Notes under the pieces: generated by a model
Seen by the model: the letters and a program-made list of their open reading frames with translations, nothing else
Database searches by the model: none
What the model was told of the DNA's origin: nothing
Position numbers and translations under genes: made by a program
NCBI GenBank assembly: GCA_002715965.1
Contig: PBAL01000008.1
Span: 42,570 to 106,569, forward strand
Reading direction: 5' to 3'
Length of the DNA stretch: 64,000 nt
Origin: Verrucomicrobiales bacterium
GTDB lineage: Bacteria; Verrucomicrobiota; Verrucomicrobiia; Limisphaerales; JAYPXF01
Shown here: piece by piece, positions 19,017 through 29,143 of the stretch
Position numbering within the stretch: the stretch's first letter is position 1
Layout of the letters: each line of letters starts with the position of its first letter

Positions 19017-19302
19017 CCCTCATTGGCCTCGCGCCAATGGTGAATCAGATTGATTTCTGCGTTCGAAATCTTCTTCACCATCCAAACTCCGTAGAAGCGG
19101 CCAAATTCGGGGTGCCTTTCGAATGCGTCCGTGGTCAGCTTGCGTGATTTTAGGTGAGTTGTTGAGGGGCGAGCTTGGGAGTCCGCTGGCTCGGAAATCC
19201 AATGGTGTTCGAGTCGTCCGGCTATGCTGCAAATAGAGCACACCGGATATTCAAGGACTGTTGATTCGTTGCGGGCTCGCAAGCTCGTCACTCCACAACT
19301 CC

Positions 19303-20346
19303 CTATGCGTGGAGGTCTGCCAACACGTCTGGTCGCAATTGCGCTCCGGAACCGGGGGGATCGGTGAGATTGATTTGTCCATCGTCCACCCGGATGCCGG
19401 TTGCCGGGTCTTTGGCGATGAGGACTGCACCGTCGAGATCGGCGTAGTCGAGCAAGGGGGTAAGGTGGGCGGTTGCTGAGATTCCGACGGAGGATTCGAC
19501 CATGCAGCCGAGCATGGTTTTCATGCCGAGCGAGCGGGCCTTTTTCAACATGCGGACCGCTGGGGTGAGACCTCCGCACTTGCAGAGTTTCACGTTGATG
19601 CCGTGGAACATGTCGTGGCAGCGCTCCACGTCTGATTCGGTCTGACAACTTTCATCGGCGACGATGGGGAGGCCGGATTCGTTGAAGACGCGTTTATGAT
19701 CGCTGTCGTCCGATTCTCTAGGGAGCGGTTGTTCGATGAACTCAACGCCAAGTTCAGCGAGGGCCTTGGAATTCGAAATGGTTTCTTCGGCGGACCATCC
19801 ACAGTTGGCATCCACGCGGAATGTTGCGTTGGTGTGATTGCGAAGTTCACGGATGATCTCCAGGTCGCGATTCGTGCCGAGCTTGATTTTGTAGACCGGC
19901 CAATTGGGACGCTCATTGAGCTTCCGGATCATGACGTCGAGTTCATCGATGCCGATGGTGTAACTGGATGGCGGGGTGTTTTCCCAGCTGAGGTGCCAGT
20001 TGGCGTATAGCGGTTGGTTCTTCAAGCGCGCGAACAGGTCGTTCACGGCAATGTCAAGGGCACTGAGGGCGAACGGGGCGTCGGACAAGGCAGGGTGTAG
20101 GCGATTCCATAGTTCGGACGGGGAACCAAACTCGTAATCGGCCAGAATCGGTTCGGCACGTGTGAGTGCGGTAGCGAGTGTGTCGAGGGAGGTTCCGTAA
20201 TAAGGGTCATCCGGCGCTTCTCCAAAACCGCTGATGCCGTCCAGCGTGAGTTCGACGATCATGCTCGGCTGAATCGCCTTTGATTCACGTGAGATGGTGA
20301 ACATGTGTTCCAGGGGCAGGTGACAGGGATACAGTGTGAGCTTCAT
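19303..20346 (-). CDS. Dipeptide epimerase (enolase superfamily, L-Ala-D/L-Glu epimerase-like)
   Basis: YKIKLG (KxK), DANCGW, EQPLPRE, ADESCQ, KLCKCGG order of catalytic motifs. Confidence 0.9.
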   Translation of the reverse strand: MKLTLYPCHLPLEHMFTISRESKAIQPSMIVELTLDGISGFGEAPDDPYYGTSLDTLATALTRAEPILADYEFGSPSELWNRLHPALSDAPFALSALDIAVNDLFARLKNQPLYANWHLSWENTPPSSYTIGIDELDVMIRKLNERPNWPVYKIKLGTNRDLEIIRELRNHTNATFRVDANCGWSAEETISNSKALAELGVEFIEQPLPRESDDSDHKRVFNESGLPIVADESCQTESDVERCHDMFHGINVKLCKCGGLTPAVRMLKKARSLGMKTMLGCMVESSVGISATAHLTPLLDYADLDGAVLIAKDPATGIRVDDGQINLTDPPGSGAQLRPDVLADLHA

Positions 20347-20427
20347 GCGAGCGGGTGAAAGATGGCCTCAGCGGATTCGTGCGTCGAGGATTTGCAATGG
20401 TTCGCATTGATGTATCATTCCGGTCAT

Positions 20428-20535
20428 TGAGGTGCGCTAGATTTCTGGACCACCAGATAGGAGACAATCGATAGTCGTGTTAATGCCTCGCAAGCGATAC
20501 ACCAATGAATTCAAAGCCCAAGCCGTTGATCTGTC
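20428..20535 (+). mobile_element. IS3-family left end with truncated orfA start
   Basis: TGAGGTGCGCTAGATTTCTGGACCACC followed by ATG at 20483 coding MPRKRYTNEFKAQAVDL, the IS3 OrfA N-terminus; homology ends immediately after. Confidence 0.65.
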
Positions 20536-20940
20536 GAATATGTGTTTTGCGCCATGGCTTTTATCGTACACCTGAACACCACCCAGGCTTGCCGGGGAGG
20601 GCATGAGCAGTATGCCTACGAATATGGTCTTCAGCAGGGCCGAACAGGTGAACGAGTTGCCTGTTCGGTTCGGACTTTCACTGGCCACCGATTGGTGTAG
20701 TCGGGGCAAGCCGCCGACAGGTTTCATCGGGGCAGGTTGCCGTCATTGGTCAACCTGGCGATTTCCGCTGCATTTGCGCTTGGCGCTGTTTGATTGTCCA
20801 TCGCAGGTCACGTCCTTCTGCGCGCGATATCCTGCTCCCGCGCCTGAATTCTACCTCTCACATGCGCTTGGTCAAAGCTCGATCGGATTGAAGCGAAATG
20901 CCGACCAGTGTTCCGCCTCCGGTTCTCGAACAGATTCTGG

Positions 20941-22191
20941 CTACGCGAACTCGTCCGCCGCCATCGCCTGTCCGGCAATGAACCCTGTCGTCCATGCTGA
21001 TTGGAAATTGAAACCACCGGTGATTCCGTCGATGTCCAGGACTTCCCCGCCGAAGTAGAGATTTGCCACCTTCCGGCTTTCCATCGTCTTGAAGTCCACC
21101 TCCTTCAGACTTACGCCTCCACAGGTCACGAATTCCTCTTTGTTCATGCTCTTGTCCGTAACGTGGAAATCGCAGGCAGTCAGCTCACCGGCTAATTTCT
21201 TCAGGGCCATAGCACCCGCCTGGCTCCAGGTCATCCCGTGCTGAATCCCTGCCTGGGCCACCAGGCGTTCCCAGATTCGTCGCGGCAGATCAAACGGTCT
21301 TGAGGCTGCGACCTGTTTCTTGCCTTCGATGTTCTTCATCGCCTTCAAGCCTTGCAACACCTCTTCGTATGCTGCGTCCGGAATCCAGTTGATCCGGCAC
21401 TCGAAGCGATACTCCAGTTTTTGCAAGGCCCGTGCTCCCCAGGCGGATATCTTCAGGATCGCCGGGCCGCTTAATCCCCAATGCGTCACCAGGATTGGGC
21501 CGCGTTCCTGGAGCTTGGTGCCGAGAACCGACACCTCCGCGTCGTTTACGCTCAGTCCCTGCAGATCGGCGAGCCGTGCATCATCGATGTGAAAGGTGAA
21601 CAGCGATGGCGCGAGGGGTTCAATGCTGTGTCCCAGGGAGGTGAGTGAATCCATCGGCGAGCCGGGCTTTAATCCGCCGGTTGCCACCATGAGTTTGCGG
21701 CAGTGCCAAGTTGCTTCGTCGCTGCAGCGGATGTGGAACGAGCCATCCGGGTTCTGCTCGACGCCGGTCACGGATTGCCGCGTACGGATAGCGGCTCCCG
21801 CGTCTTCGGCTGCCTGTATCAGGCATGAAGCTATTGTCTCTGAATTGTCCGTCACCGGAAAGATCCGCCCATCCTCTTCGGACTTCAGTTTCACTCCGCG
21901 GGTCTGGAACCACTCCACCACCCACGCCGCACCATGGCGATGGAAAGGGCCGAGCAATTCGCGCTTGCCGCGTGGGTAACGGGTCACGAATTCCGCCGGC
22001 TCGAAGCACGCATGTGTCACGTTGCATCGTCCGCCACCCGAGATAAGCACCTTGTGCAGCACCCGGGGACCGCGCTCGAGAATGGTGACTGAGAGGCCGG
22101 GATTGGCTTCGGCACAAGCGATTGCGGCAAAGAAACCAGCGGCTCCTCCACCGATAACAATCACATCGCGTTCGATCACATCCCGATTCAT
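20941..22191 (-). CDS. NAD(P)/FAD-dependent oxidoreductase, HI0933/BaiN-like flavoprotein
   Basis: Start MNRDVIERDVIVIGGGAAGFFAAIACAEANPG; HKVLISGGGRCNVTH; C-terminal GGEVLDIDGITGGFNFQSAWTTGFIAGQ. Confidence 0.9.
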   Translation of the reverse strand: MNRDVIERDVIVIGGGAAGFFAAIACAEANPGLSVTILERGPRVLHKVLISGGGRCNVTHACFEPAEFVTRYPRGKRELLGPFHRHGAAWVVEWFQTRGVKLKSEEDGRIFPVTDNSETIASCLIQAAEDAGAAIRTRQSVTGVEQNPDGSFHIRCSDEATWHCRKLMVATGGLKPGSPMDSLTSLGHSIEPLAPSLFTFHIDDARLADLQGLSVNDAEVSVLGTKLQERGPILVTHWGLSGPAILKISAWGARALQKLEYRFECRINWIPDAAYEEVLQGLKAMKNIEGKKQVAASRPFDLPRRIWERLVAQAGIQHGMTWSQAGAMALKKLAGELTACDFHVTDKSMNKEEFVTCGGVSLKEVDFKTMESRKVANLYFGGEVLDIDGITGGFNFQSAWTTGFIAGQAMAADEFA

Positions 22192-22566
22192 GCGCGTGGG
22201 AATTGAAGCGGAAACGAATTTGCGATGCGAGGAAGTTGCTTCTCGGACAGCGGAACAATGGTGAGCAATTGAGAGCGGTTCCCGGTCTGATGCCACTCCT
22301 TGCCTTAAACACAGAGTCAGGGACAAGGATGAAGGCAACGGTAAAGAACGAATCGTCGCCAACCGCTTGTCAGATTTGTGGGTAATGGACAGCCAGCGGG
22401 AGAGGGATTGAGGGAGAGGGTGAAGACACGCGGTTTCTGTTGAGGCCTCTGTTGCCATTTGCCACCACTTTTGTTCAGACACGAGATCCTGACTCCGGCC
22501 CTGCGGGGTTGCCGGGTGGAGAATTCCTTCCCGGATGTGCCGTTCGATTCTACCTTCCTCGCACGT

Positions 22567-22596
22567 GGAACAGGTTAAGACGGAACAGGTGAAGAC
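22567..22596. repeat. 15-bp tandem duplication GGAACAGGTTAAGAC / GGAACAGGTGAAGAC
   Basis: Two adjacent copies with one mismatch just upstream of the ATG at 22604. Confidence 0.8.
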
Positions 22597-22603
22597 ATCG
22601 CCC

Positions 22604-24625
22604 ATGCGTGAGTGTCTCATGTCGGGTCTGCTCTTTCTTCCGGTGACCGTGCTGGTGTTCGAGTTGTCGTTGTTTTTCGCCCCGGACTATCTGTTTCTGT
22701 TCGAACCTTTCACCAAGTATTTCGCGGGCGAGTTGGCCGTCGGCAGCTTTCCCTGGTGGAACCCATATACGGGATTGGGGCGTCCGTTCTTCAGCGACGT
22801 GCATACGGGATTGCACTATCCGCCGACCTATCTGTTGCTCGTTCCCTTTGCCGGCGTGCACCTGATCGTCTGGCTGCACTGCGCGTTTGGTGCGATGGGC
22901 ATGAAGCGCTTGTGCGTGAGTCTTGGGGCTGCGAGTGGCTGGGCGTGGCTGGCGGGATTCTCGTTTGTGTTTTCGGGCTTTCTGTGCGGGCGCTTGTTCG
23001 CGGGGCAGCTCTTCGTGGTGTTCGGTTTTTTGTATCTGCCATGGATTCTCAAGGAGGTGTTGGAACTCGATACGAATTGGACTCGCCCGCGAATCATTCG
23101 CCTGGCGGTGCTCATGGCACTGCAGTTCCTGACCGGACATCCCCAGGTGTTCTGGCTGAGCAACGTTGGCATCTGGACTTTGCTGCTCTTGTTGGTGATT
23201 CTGGACGGTAGGGACGCGAACCGTAGCACCCAGCTGCGACGGGTTGGCCAACTGGCCTCCGCGACCGTAGTGGCTGTTGGCCTTGCTTGTTTTTCCTGGC
23301 TGCCGTTTCTCGATCTGGTTGCGCATTCGAATCGCACGGAACCGACTATCGAGTCGGCGAGCTTCCTTGCGTTTCAGTGGAATTACCTCACCGGCTTGTT
23401 CGCGGGCACGAGCGTGCCGCCCATGGAAAGCAACGCATTTACCGGTGCGGTGTGGGTGCTTTCAGGACTCTTCGGTTTGTTTGCAGTGAAGGACAAGCGA
23501 CTGCGCGCGCTCTTCGCGGTTGCTCTGCTCGCTCTCGCGTTCAGCCTTGGCCAGAGTTCGCCGGTGTTCCGAGCTGCTTTTCATCTGGCACCCGGCGCTG
23601 ACGGTTTTCGAATCCCTGCCCGGGCGTTGATCTGGGCAACCCTCGCATTGATCATTCTCGGTGCTGTTGCCATGACGACGCTGCAGCAGCGCGTCGGTGA
23701 AAAGAAGGGCAGGGGAGCGCTGTTGATCTTCGCGGTTCTGTTTCTGATCGAATTGGGTGTCATGCTGCCGAAGTGGAAATCGGAATATACGCGCAACGCC
23801 CGCGTGGATTATCTCTTCGCCAATCAATTCAAGGAGTGGACCAAGGATCTGAACCTGGAATCTCCGACCAACACGCCACCACGCTGCAATCTGTCGTTGG
23901 GTATTCTGCCTGCCAACTGGGCGGCCGAGTTGCGCCTCTGTCACGTGAACGGCGATACGCCCCTGTTCCTCGGAAGGCCTTGGCGATATCTGCATGCTTC
24001 CCGGGGCATTCAGCCGGACCCGCGGATCAATACCTCATTGAATCCGAAGGTGGTCCAGTCGGACCCGCTCAAGATTCCGTATGTGACGGTGAATGTTGGC
24101 GTGCAGGGTGATGGATCACATTCGGCGATCGTGGTGGAAACCAATCCGGTGCCCAGGGCTTGGTTCTCGGTTTCAGTCCACCGCTCCAGCGAAGAATCCG
24201 AGTCATTGGCGGCCATGACCGGCGGGTTTCCGGCCCATGTCATGACGTTGGTGGAACAGGACCCAACGACGTCCATCCCAATGGGGATTCCCGTGCCAAT
24301 CCAGCCGCTGGATATCCAGTGGTTTGAATCCAGTCGTCTGTTGATCGACGTTCATGCGCCTCAAGCCGGTTTTCTTGTGCTGAACGAAGCGTGGTTTCCT
24401 GGTTGGAAGGCCCGCGTGGGCAGGAAGGTCATTGATGCGCAGCCCGTGAATCATTGGATGCGTGGATTTGAACTGCCGGCCGGGGAGCACAGGATCGAAG
24501 TGTATTTTCGTCCGCGTTTTCTCTCGTTCGGTTGTTTTGTTTCCTTGGCCACCTTGATGGGATTGTTCGTGTGGTCCAGGAAGGTGCAGCCGAAGGATGT
24601 TGAAAAAAAACCTGCCGACGTTTAA
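22604..24625 (+). CDS. YfhO-like multi-pass membrane protein
   Basis: FLFEPFTKYFAGELAVGSFPWWNPYTGLGRPFFSDVHTGLHYPPTYLLL; C-terminal LVLNEAWFPGWKARVGRKV. Confidence 0.85.
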   Translation: MRECLMSGLLFLPVTVLVFELSLFFAPDYLFLFEPFTKYFAGELAVGSFPWWNPYTGLGRPFFSDVHTGLHYPPTYLLLVPFAGVHLIVWLHCAFGAMGMKRLCVSLGAASGWAWLAGFSFVFSGFLCGRLFAGQLFVVFGFLYLPWILKEVLELDTNWTRPRIIRLAVLMALQFLTGHPQVFWLSNVGIWTLLLLLVILDGRDANRSTQLRRVGQLASATVVAVGLACFSWLPFLDLVAHSNRTEPTIESASFLAFQWNYLTGLFAGTSVPPMESNAFTGAVWVLSGLFGLFAVKDKRLRALFAVALLALAFSLGQSSPVFRAAFHLAPGADGFRIPARALIWATLALIILGAVAMTTLQQRVGEKKGRGALLIFAVLFLIELGVMLPKWKSEYTRNARVDYLFANQFKEWTKDLNLESPTNTPPRCNLSLGILPANWAAELRLCHVNGDTPLFLGRPWRYLHASRGIQPDPRINTSLNPKVVQSDPLKIPYVTVNVGVQGDGSHSAIVVETNPVPRAWFSVSVHRSSEESESLAAMTGGFPAHVMTLVEQDPTTSIPMGIPVPIQPLDIQWFESSRLLIDVHAPQAGFLVLNEAWFPGWKARVGRKVIDAQPVNHWMRGFELPAGEHRIEVYFRPRFLSFGCFVSLATLMGLFVWSRKVQPKDVEKKPADV

Positions 24626-24641
24626 CAACTCCGCGTTCCGA

Positions 24642-25166
24642 ATGAATCTTAACGACGAACAACAACAAAAAGTCCGCGAGTGGTTGGATGCCGGCCTCAG
24701 CGTCGCAGACGTGCAGACGAAGCTGGCCGACGAACTCGACGTGAGCATGACCTACATGGAAGTGCGGTTCCTCCTCGACGATTTGCGCCTCGCGCCGCAG
24801 GACGAAGATGAACCAGAACCAGAGCCGGAGCCGGAACCTGAGCCAGAGACCGAAGCAGTCGCGCCTGGTCCGACGGGCGCGGATGATCCCATCGACGCAG
24901 ATGCCGAACTGATTTCTGATAACGAACCACCGGCACCGGCCGGGGAGGGGAATGTAACTGTTTCCGTCGATCAGGTCGTTCGTCCGGGCGCGCTCGCGAG
25001 TGGCAAGGTGACGTTCAGCGACGGCAAGATTGCTGAGTGGTATTTCGATCAATTCGGACGGCTTGGTCTTACGCCAGAAGAGGAAGGCTACAAACCGCCC
25101 GAGGCTGACTTGATGATTTTTCAAACAAAGCTTCAGGAAGAACTGGCCCGCATGGGAATGGGTTGA
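24642..25166 (+). CDS. Hypothetical protein with acidic Glu-Pro repeat linker
   Basis: MNLNDEQQQKVREWLDAGLSVADVQTKLADELDVSMTYMEVRFLLDDL followed by EPEPEPEPEPEPE and a conserved-looking C-terminus. Confidence 0.75.
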   Translation: MNLNDEQQQKVREWLDAGLSVADVQTKLADELDVSMTYMEVRFLLDDLRLAPQDEDEPEPEPEPEPEPETEAVAPGPTGADDPIDADAELISDNEPPAPAGEGNVTVSVDQVVRPGALASGKVTFSDGKIAEWYFDQFGRLGLTPEEEGYKPPEADLMIFQTKLQEELARMGMG

Positions 25167-25999
25167 ACCTGATGAACTGTTTCATGACTCGTTGCATCAT
25201 CACTGGTCTCCTGGCTCTTTCATTCGTCGCCGGCGAAGTCACTGCGGCCGATGCCGCGAAGAAACCGGATCGCAGCCCCAAGAACATCGGTTCTGTCCTC
25301 GTGTTTGCCGGCACTGGTTGGTATCGGCATCCGGAGGTTCCCGCGCTCAGCGGTTGGCTCGCTCGCCAGACCGAGAGACTGAAGATGCAGGTGGACATCA
25401 CCGAAAATCCGGCCGACCTGATTCGAATCCTTCCCAAGTATCAAGTCCTTGTCCTCAACAATTGCACGGAGCTCACAGCGATTCTGGATGAGCGGGCGCG
25501 CAAGGCGGTGCAGAAATGGTACGAAAATGGAGGTGGCATCGTTGCGTTGCATGCTGCATTGGTGCGACAGACGGAGTGGAAATGGTTCAATGAACTGGCC
25601 GGATGTGATTTCGACAGCGATTCAGAATTCCTTGAGGCGCGGGTGGTGGTAGATCCGAAGGCGAAAAACCATCCTACCGTCCGCGGACACGGCTCTGAGT
25701 TTCGCTACCGAGCGGATTGGACCAACCACGATCGATCCGTGACGGGTCTCAAGGGATTTCAAGTGCTCCTGCGGGTGGACGAGACGACTTACGAAGCCGT
25801 TCGTGAATTGTTCCAGAAGCGCGGTGGCAAGGCGATGGGCAAGGATCACCCGATCGCATGGCTCCATGGCAATGGTGGCGGCCGATTCTTTTACACGGAG
25901 CTGGGGCACGATATCCGTTCCCTCGATACACCTTTCGGTCGACAACACATCACCGAAGCCATTCGCTGGGCCGCGGGCCTGAACCCTTTGGTGAAGTAA
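25163..25999 (+). CDS. ThuA domain-containing secreted protein
   Basis: VLVFAGTGWYRHPEVPAL...WYENGGGIVALHAAL...HPIAWLHGNGGGRFFYTELGHD. Confidence 0.88.
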   Translation: MNLMNCFMTRCIITGLLALSFVAGEVTAADAAKKPDRSPKNIGSVLVFAGTGWYRHPEVPALSGWLARQTERLKMQVDITENPADLIRILPKYQVLVLNNCTELTAILDERARKAVQKWYENGGGIVALHAALVRQTEWKWFNELAGCDFDSDSEFLEARVVVDPKAKNHPTVRGHGSEFRYRADWTNHDRSVTGLKGFQVLLRVDETTYEAVRELFQKRGGKAMGKDHPIAWLHGNGGGRFFYTELGHDIRSLDTPFGRQHITEAIRWAAGLNPLVK

Positions 26000-26001
26000 G
26001 T

Positions 26002-27702
26002 TCAGCCGGGGCGCTGTAGCAGTCCTATCCCGATCCAATTCCAGAACCGTGCTCCGATTCCTACCGCGAACAGCAGGAAAATCGGAAACAAGTTGGGATC
26101 AACTCTCAGGGTGTGGTAGCCCACCAGTACCGGTGCCAGCACCCAGAATCCTCCCAGCGCCAGTATCCACGCCCATCCTCTTAGCGAATAGGGATGCGCG
26201 TAACCACTGGTGAGCCAGAGACAAATCGCGCTGCCCATTGGCATCAGGATCATCGCGGCAATGAACGCCAGCGATCCCGGACCGACGACCGGGAACCAGA
26301 GTACCTCACCCTTCGCATTCACCATGAACATGCCGACGAACAAGTACGCAGGCAGAAGCACGAGGCACATGCGATAACCGGAGTTGACCGCGGCTTTCGT
26401 TAGTGGAGTCCTGCTTCCCGCCAATAAGCCCGTCCTGAAGTGCCTGCCTAGCGCAGCAATCTTGCAACAGTGAACCATCGGAAGAAACACCAAGGCCAGC
26501 ATTGTCGTTGCAACGATCGCGAACTGAAGCGCATAGAACTGAATCGCCATTAGATACAGCACCAGCGCACCCCACCCAAAAGTCAGCCAGAATCGTTGCG
26601 CTCCAGTCAGACCTTTCTCCAGCTTCCTCGCTGAATCAATCAACCGAAGTTCAGCCACACCCAGACCGCCATACAAGGTCTGCCCTACGAAGCCGCGACG
26701 CCACGCGCCACACTTCGAGTATTCCTGGCTCATGGCAAGGCGGACGGATTCTTCGTCGGCTGGGGCTTCCGGAGCGTGCGGAGTGTCGACCACGAGTTTC
26801 TGCGCTTCCGGGTTGCTCCCCGGTTGCAGCAGATCGTCGTAGCGCAGCTTGTGACGAATTCTTCCGAGCCAGAATGGAATGAACACGAACAACGCAAAGA
26901 CATATCGCAGTGCGCGATCGAAAACAAATTTGCCTTCCTGCAAGGAGTGGCTCCACACAGTGACAATGTGATTGCTGGGGAATAAATCGAGGAACAGGCC
27001 CAGCCAGAGGTGCGAATCGAAATCGCCGAACAGCATCACTGACAACGGTCCGAGGACGAACAGCAACAACCAGCCGCCGAGGACGATATTTTGCCAGCGG
27101 CTCAGATGAATTGCCTCGTAGCCGCCCTTGGATTGCAGCAGGGCGCGTTGCATCGGCAATTTCGATCTGCCCCATCGCCCGAACAGGCCGAACAAAACGA
27201 CCGACGGAAAAATCGTCGCCAATGCCATGACCGGCGCAGCGACCACTGATGTGATTAGCGACCACTCCCAGTTCGCGTACAGCGATCCACGCAAGGCAAA
27301 TACCCATAACCAAAATCCGGTGATCCAGAGGAGGCACTTGTAGAAACGCGTCAGTGAAAAGCGCCTCAGTGCGCTCGCATCATGAGGAACACGCAGGTAA
27401 CCAAGGTGGGTCGAACCGAATACCGCCCAGTGGACGATCACCGGAATGAAAAAGACGATGAGGTAGGAGCCGAATCGATAAAACTCCTTCGAATCATGAA
27501 AGCCCACCTGCGTTTGCGTTTCATAAAGCGCCCATCCCAGCAGGTAGATACCCAGGATCACACTCGTCCACAAAACTGACCGGATCAGGCAGTGAAAGAA
27601 TCTTTTCCGGCGATACTCCGATACCGCCGTCGGCGAAGTTCTCAGCGCATCATCCCAGGCGCCGGTCAGCGTGGTCTCAAACTCTTTGGAGTATGCCACC
27701 AT
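26002..27702 (-). CDS. Multi-pass membrane protein, likely ABC transporter permease partner
   Basis: Many hydrophobic segments; 2 bp from the ABC ATPase gene on the same strand. Confidence 0.7.
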   Translation of the reverse strand: MVAYSKEFETTLTGAWDDALRTSPTAVSEYRRKRFFHCLIRSVLWTSVILGIYLLGWALYETQTQVGFHDSKEFYRFGSYLIVFFIPVIVHWAVFGSTHLGYLRVPHDASALRRFSLTRFYKCLLWITGFWLWVFALRGSLYANWEWSLITSVVAAPVMALATIFPSVVLFGLFGRWGRSKLPMQRALLQSKGGYEAIHLSRWQNIVLGGWLLLFVLGPLSVMLFGDFDSHLWLGLFLDLFPSNHIVTVWSHSLQEGKFVFDRALRYVFALFVFIPFWLGRIRHKLRYDDLLQPGSNPEAQKLVVDTPHAPEAPADEESVRLAMSQEYSKCGAWRRGFVGQTLYGGLGVAELRLIDSARKLEKGLTGAQRFWLTFGWGALVLYLMAIQFYALQFAIVATTMLALVFLPMVHCCKIAALGRHFRTGLLAGSRTPLTKAAVNSGYRMCLVLLPAYLFVGMFMVNAKGEVLWFPVVGPGSLAFIAAMILMPMGSAICLWLTSGYAHPYSLRGWAWILALGGFWVLAPVLVGYHTLRVDPNLFPIFLLFAVGIGARFWNWIGIGLLQRPG

Positions 27703-27704
27703 GA

Positions 27705-28460
27705 TCAGGCTGCCATTTCATCCGCTTTCAAGTCATCCGAGCGGAGTTCGCGAAACAGTTCCTCAAGCACGTTCTCTCCGACATCTGAATTGGCCTTTAA
27801 TTCTTCAAGCGGCGCAAAGGACACGACGTTCCCCTTGTGAATCACACAGACCTTTTTCGAAAACCGTTCGGCCACTTCCAGAATCTGCGTGGTGTAGATG
27901 ATGGTGCGACCTCGCTTTGATGCTTCCTGTGCATGCGTCTTGAACGAGTTGATTCCGTGCGGATCCATGCCCGACGCAAATGGTTCATCCAGCAGCCAAA
28001 GTTCCGGATCAATGGCGATCAGGCCGGTGAGGATGCCCTTGTAGGATTGTCCGCGTGAAAGGCTGTTCATGCTGCTGTTGGCATGCGGCAAGAGGTCGAA
28101 TTCCTTCAATAGTTTCACCACCTTGTCCTCCATCCCCGGCACATCTTTTTCGTACGTGCGAAGCATGATGGTGAGATTGCGAATCATCGTCTTGTCCGGG
28201 AACAGGTTCGGAAAGTCCGGCATCAGGTGCAGGCGTTTCCGAAAGCCCGCCTCATCTCGCTTGATCGGTTCGCCATCGATTAAGACGCCCCCGCCGTCAG
28301 GCACAATCAGTCCCGCCAGGCAGTTGAGCAAGGTGGTCTTTCCCGCCCCATTGACACCCAGAACACATATGATTTCACCCGGTTCAAACTTCAGCGAAAC
28401 CCTGTCCAAGGCTTTGGTCAACAGATAGCTTTTCGTGAGGTCCTTTGTTTCCAGATTCAT
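27705..28460 (-). CDS. ABC transporter ATP-binding protein
   Basis: GVNGAGKTTLLNCLAG (Walker A), LSRGQSYKG signature, LWLLDEPFASGMDPHG (Walker B). Confidence 0.95.
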   Translation of the reverse strand: MNLETKDLTKSYLLTKALDRVSLKFEPGEIICVLGVNGAGKTTLLNCLAGLIVPDGGGVLIDGEPIKRDEAGFRKRLHLMPDFPNLFPDKTMIRNLTIMLRTYEKDVPGMEDKVVKLLKEFDLLPHANSSMNSLSRGQSYKGILTGLIAIDPELWLLDEPFASGMDPHGINSFKTHAQEASKRGRTIIYTTQILEVAERFSKKVCVIHKGNVVSFAPLEELKANSDVGENVLEELFRELRSDDLKADEMAA

Positions 28461-28561
28461 TGGGCCACTCTCGTATTTCGGTTGTCAGGAGACTAGATCT
28501 TCGCCGGAGAACACGGCAATCGCAATCGGGATTCAACAAAAACGAAGTTGGCTGGTTCGAT

Positions 28562-29143
28562 TCAGGCCCGCACCGAACACAAACACTTTTTGTCCTCTGT
28601 GGAACGGCTGTCCAACAAGTGTCTGAGCCAGGCGAAGCTCAAGCGGGCGGAGATTCTCAATGTGACCAGGAATGCAGGCACTCCAAAGTCCCGGTGAAGA
28701 TTTTTTGCTCCAGCCAACAGTAAAGCGATGACTCCGATCCAGATCACTGCCAGGACGAGTATTCGCCTCCACCCCCGCCGCGAATGCGGATGCACGCATC
28801 CATTGGAGGCCATCAGCATCACCGTGCCTATCACCGGCGTCAGGACGATTGACACGAGAAATGCGCCCAGCCCCGGCTACAGGATCAGATGGGAGTAGGT
28901 TCCCGTGTTGTCGAAATAGAAGATCGCCGCGCCCGCAATCAGAGAGGATGGAATCAGCAGTACGGAGAGACGGTAACCCACGCTGGCAGCTCCACGCAGC
29001 AGCTTGACCCGGTTATCGGGCAGGCGCCCCTTGTGAAACTGCTCCATCAAGGTGGAGGGCTTGGCCATCCACAGTATGGGGACCGTGGACAGGAATATCC
29101 GTGACAGATCTCCCAGGAACACCACCCAGAATGGCGAGTTCAT
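28562..29143 (-). pseudogene. Truncated paralog of the 26002..27702 permease with in-frame TAG
   Basis: KLLRGAASVGYRLSVLLIPSSLIAGAAIFYFDNTGTYSHLIL-TAG-PGLGAFLVSIVLTPVIGTVMLMASNGCVHPHSRRGWRRILVLAVIW aligns with LTKAAVNSGYRMCLVLLPAYLFVGMF...PGSLAFIAAMILMPMGSAICLWLTSGYAHPYSLRGWAWILALGGFW. Confidence 0.75.

Noticed and set aside
19020-19241. Minus-strand ORF containing HPEFGRFYGVWMVKKISNAEINLIHHWREANEG
   Set aside because: Could be a gene remnant but I could not place it in any family
24810-24855. GAACCAGAGCCGGAG-type repeat as a candidate CRISPR or VNTR
   Set aside because: In-frame Glu-Pro coding linker; no spacers or direct-repeat structure
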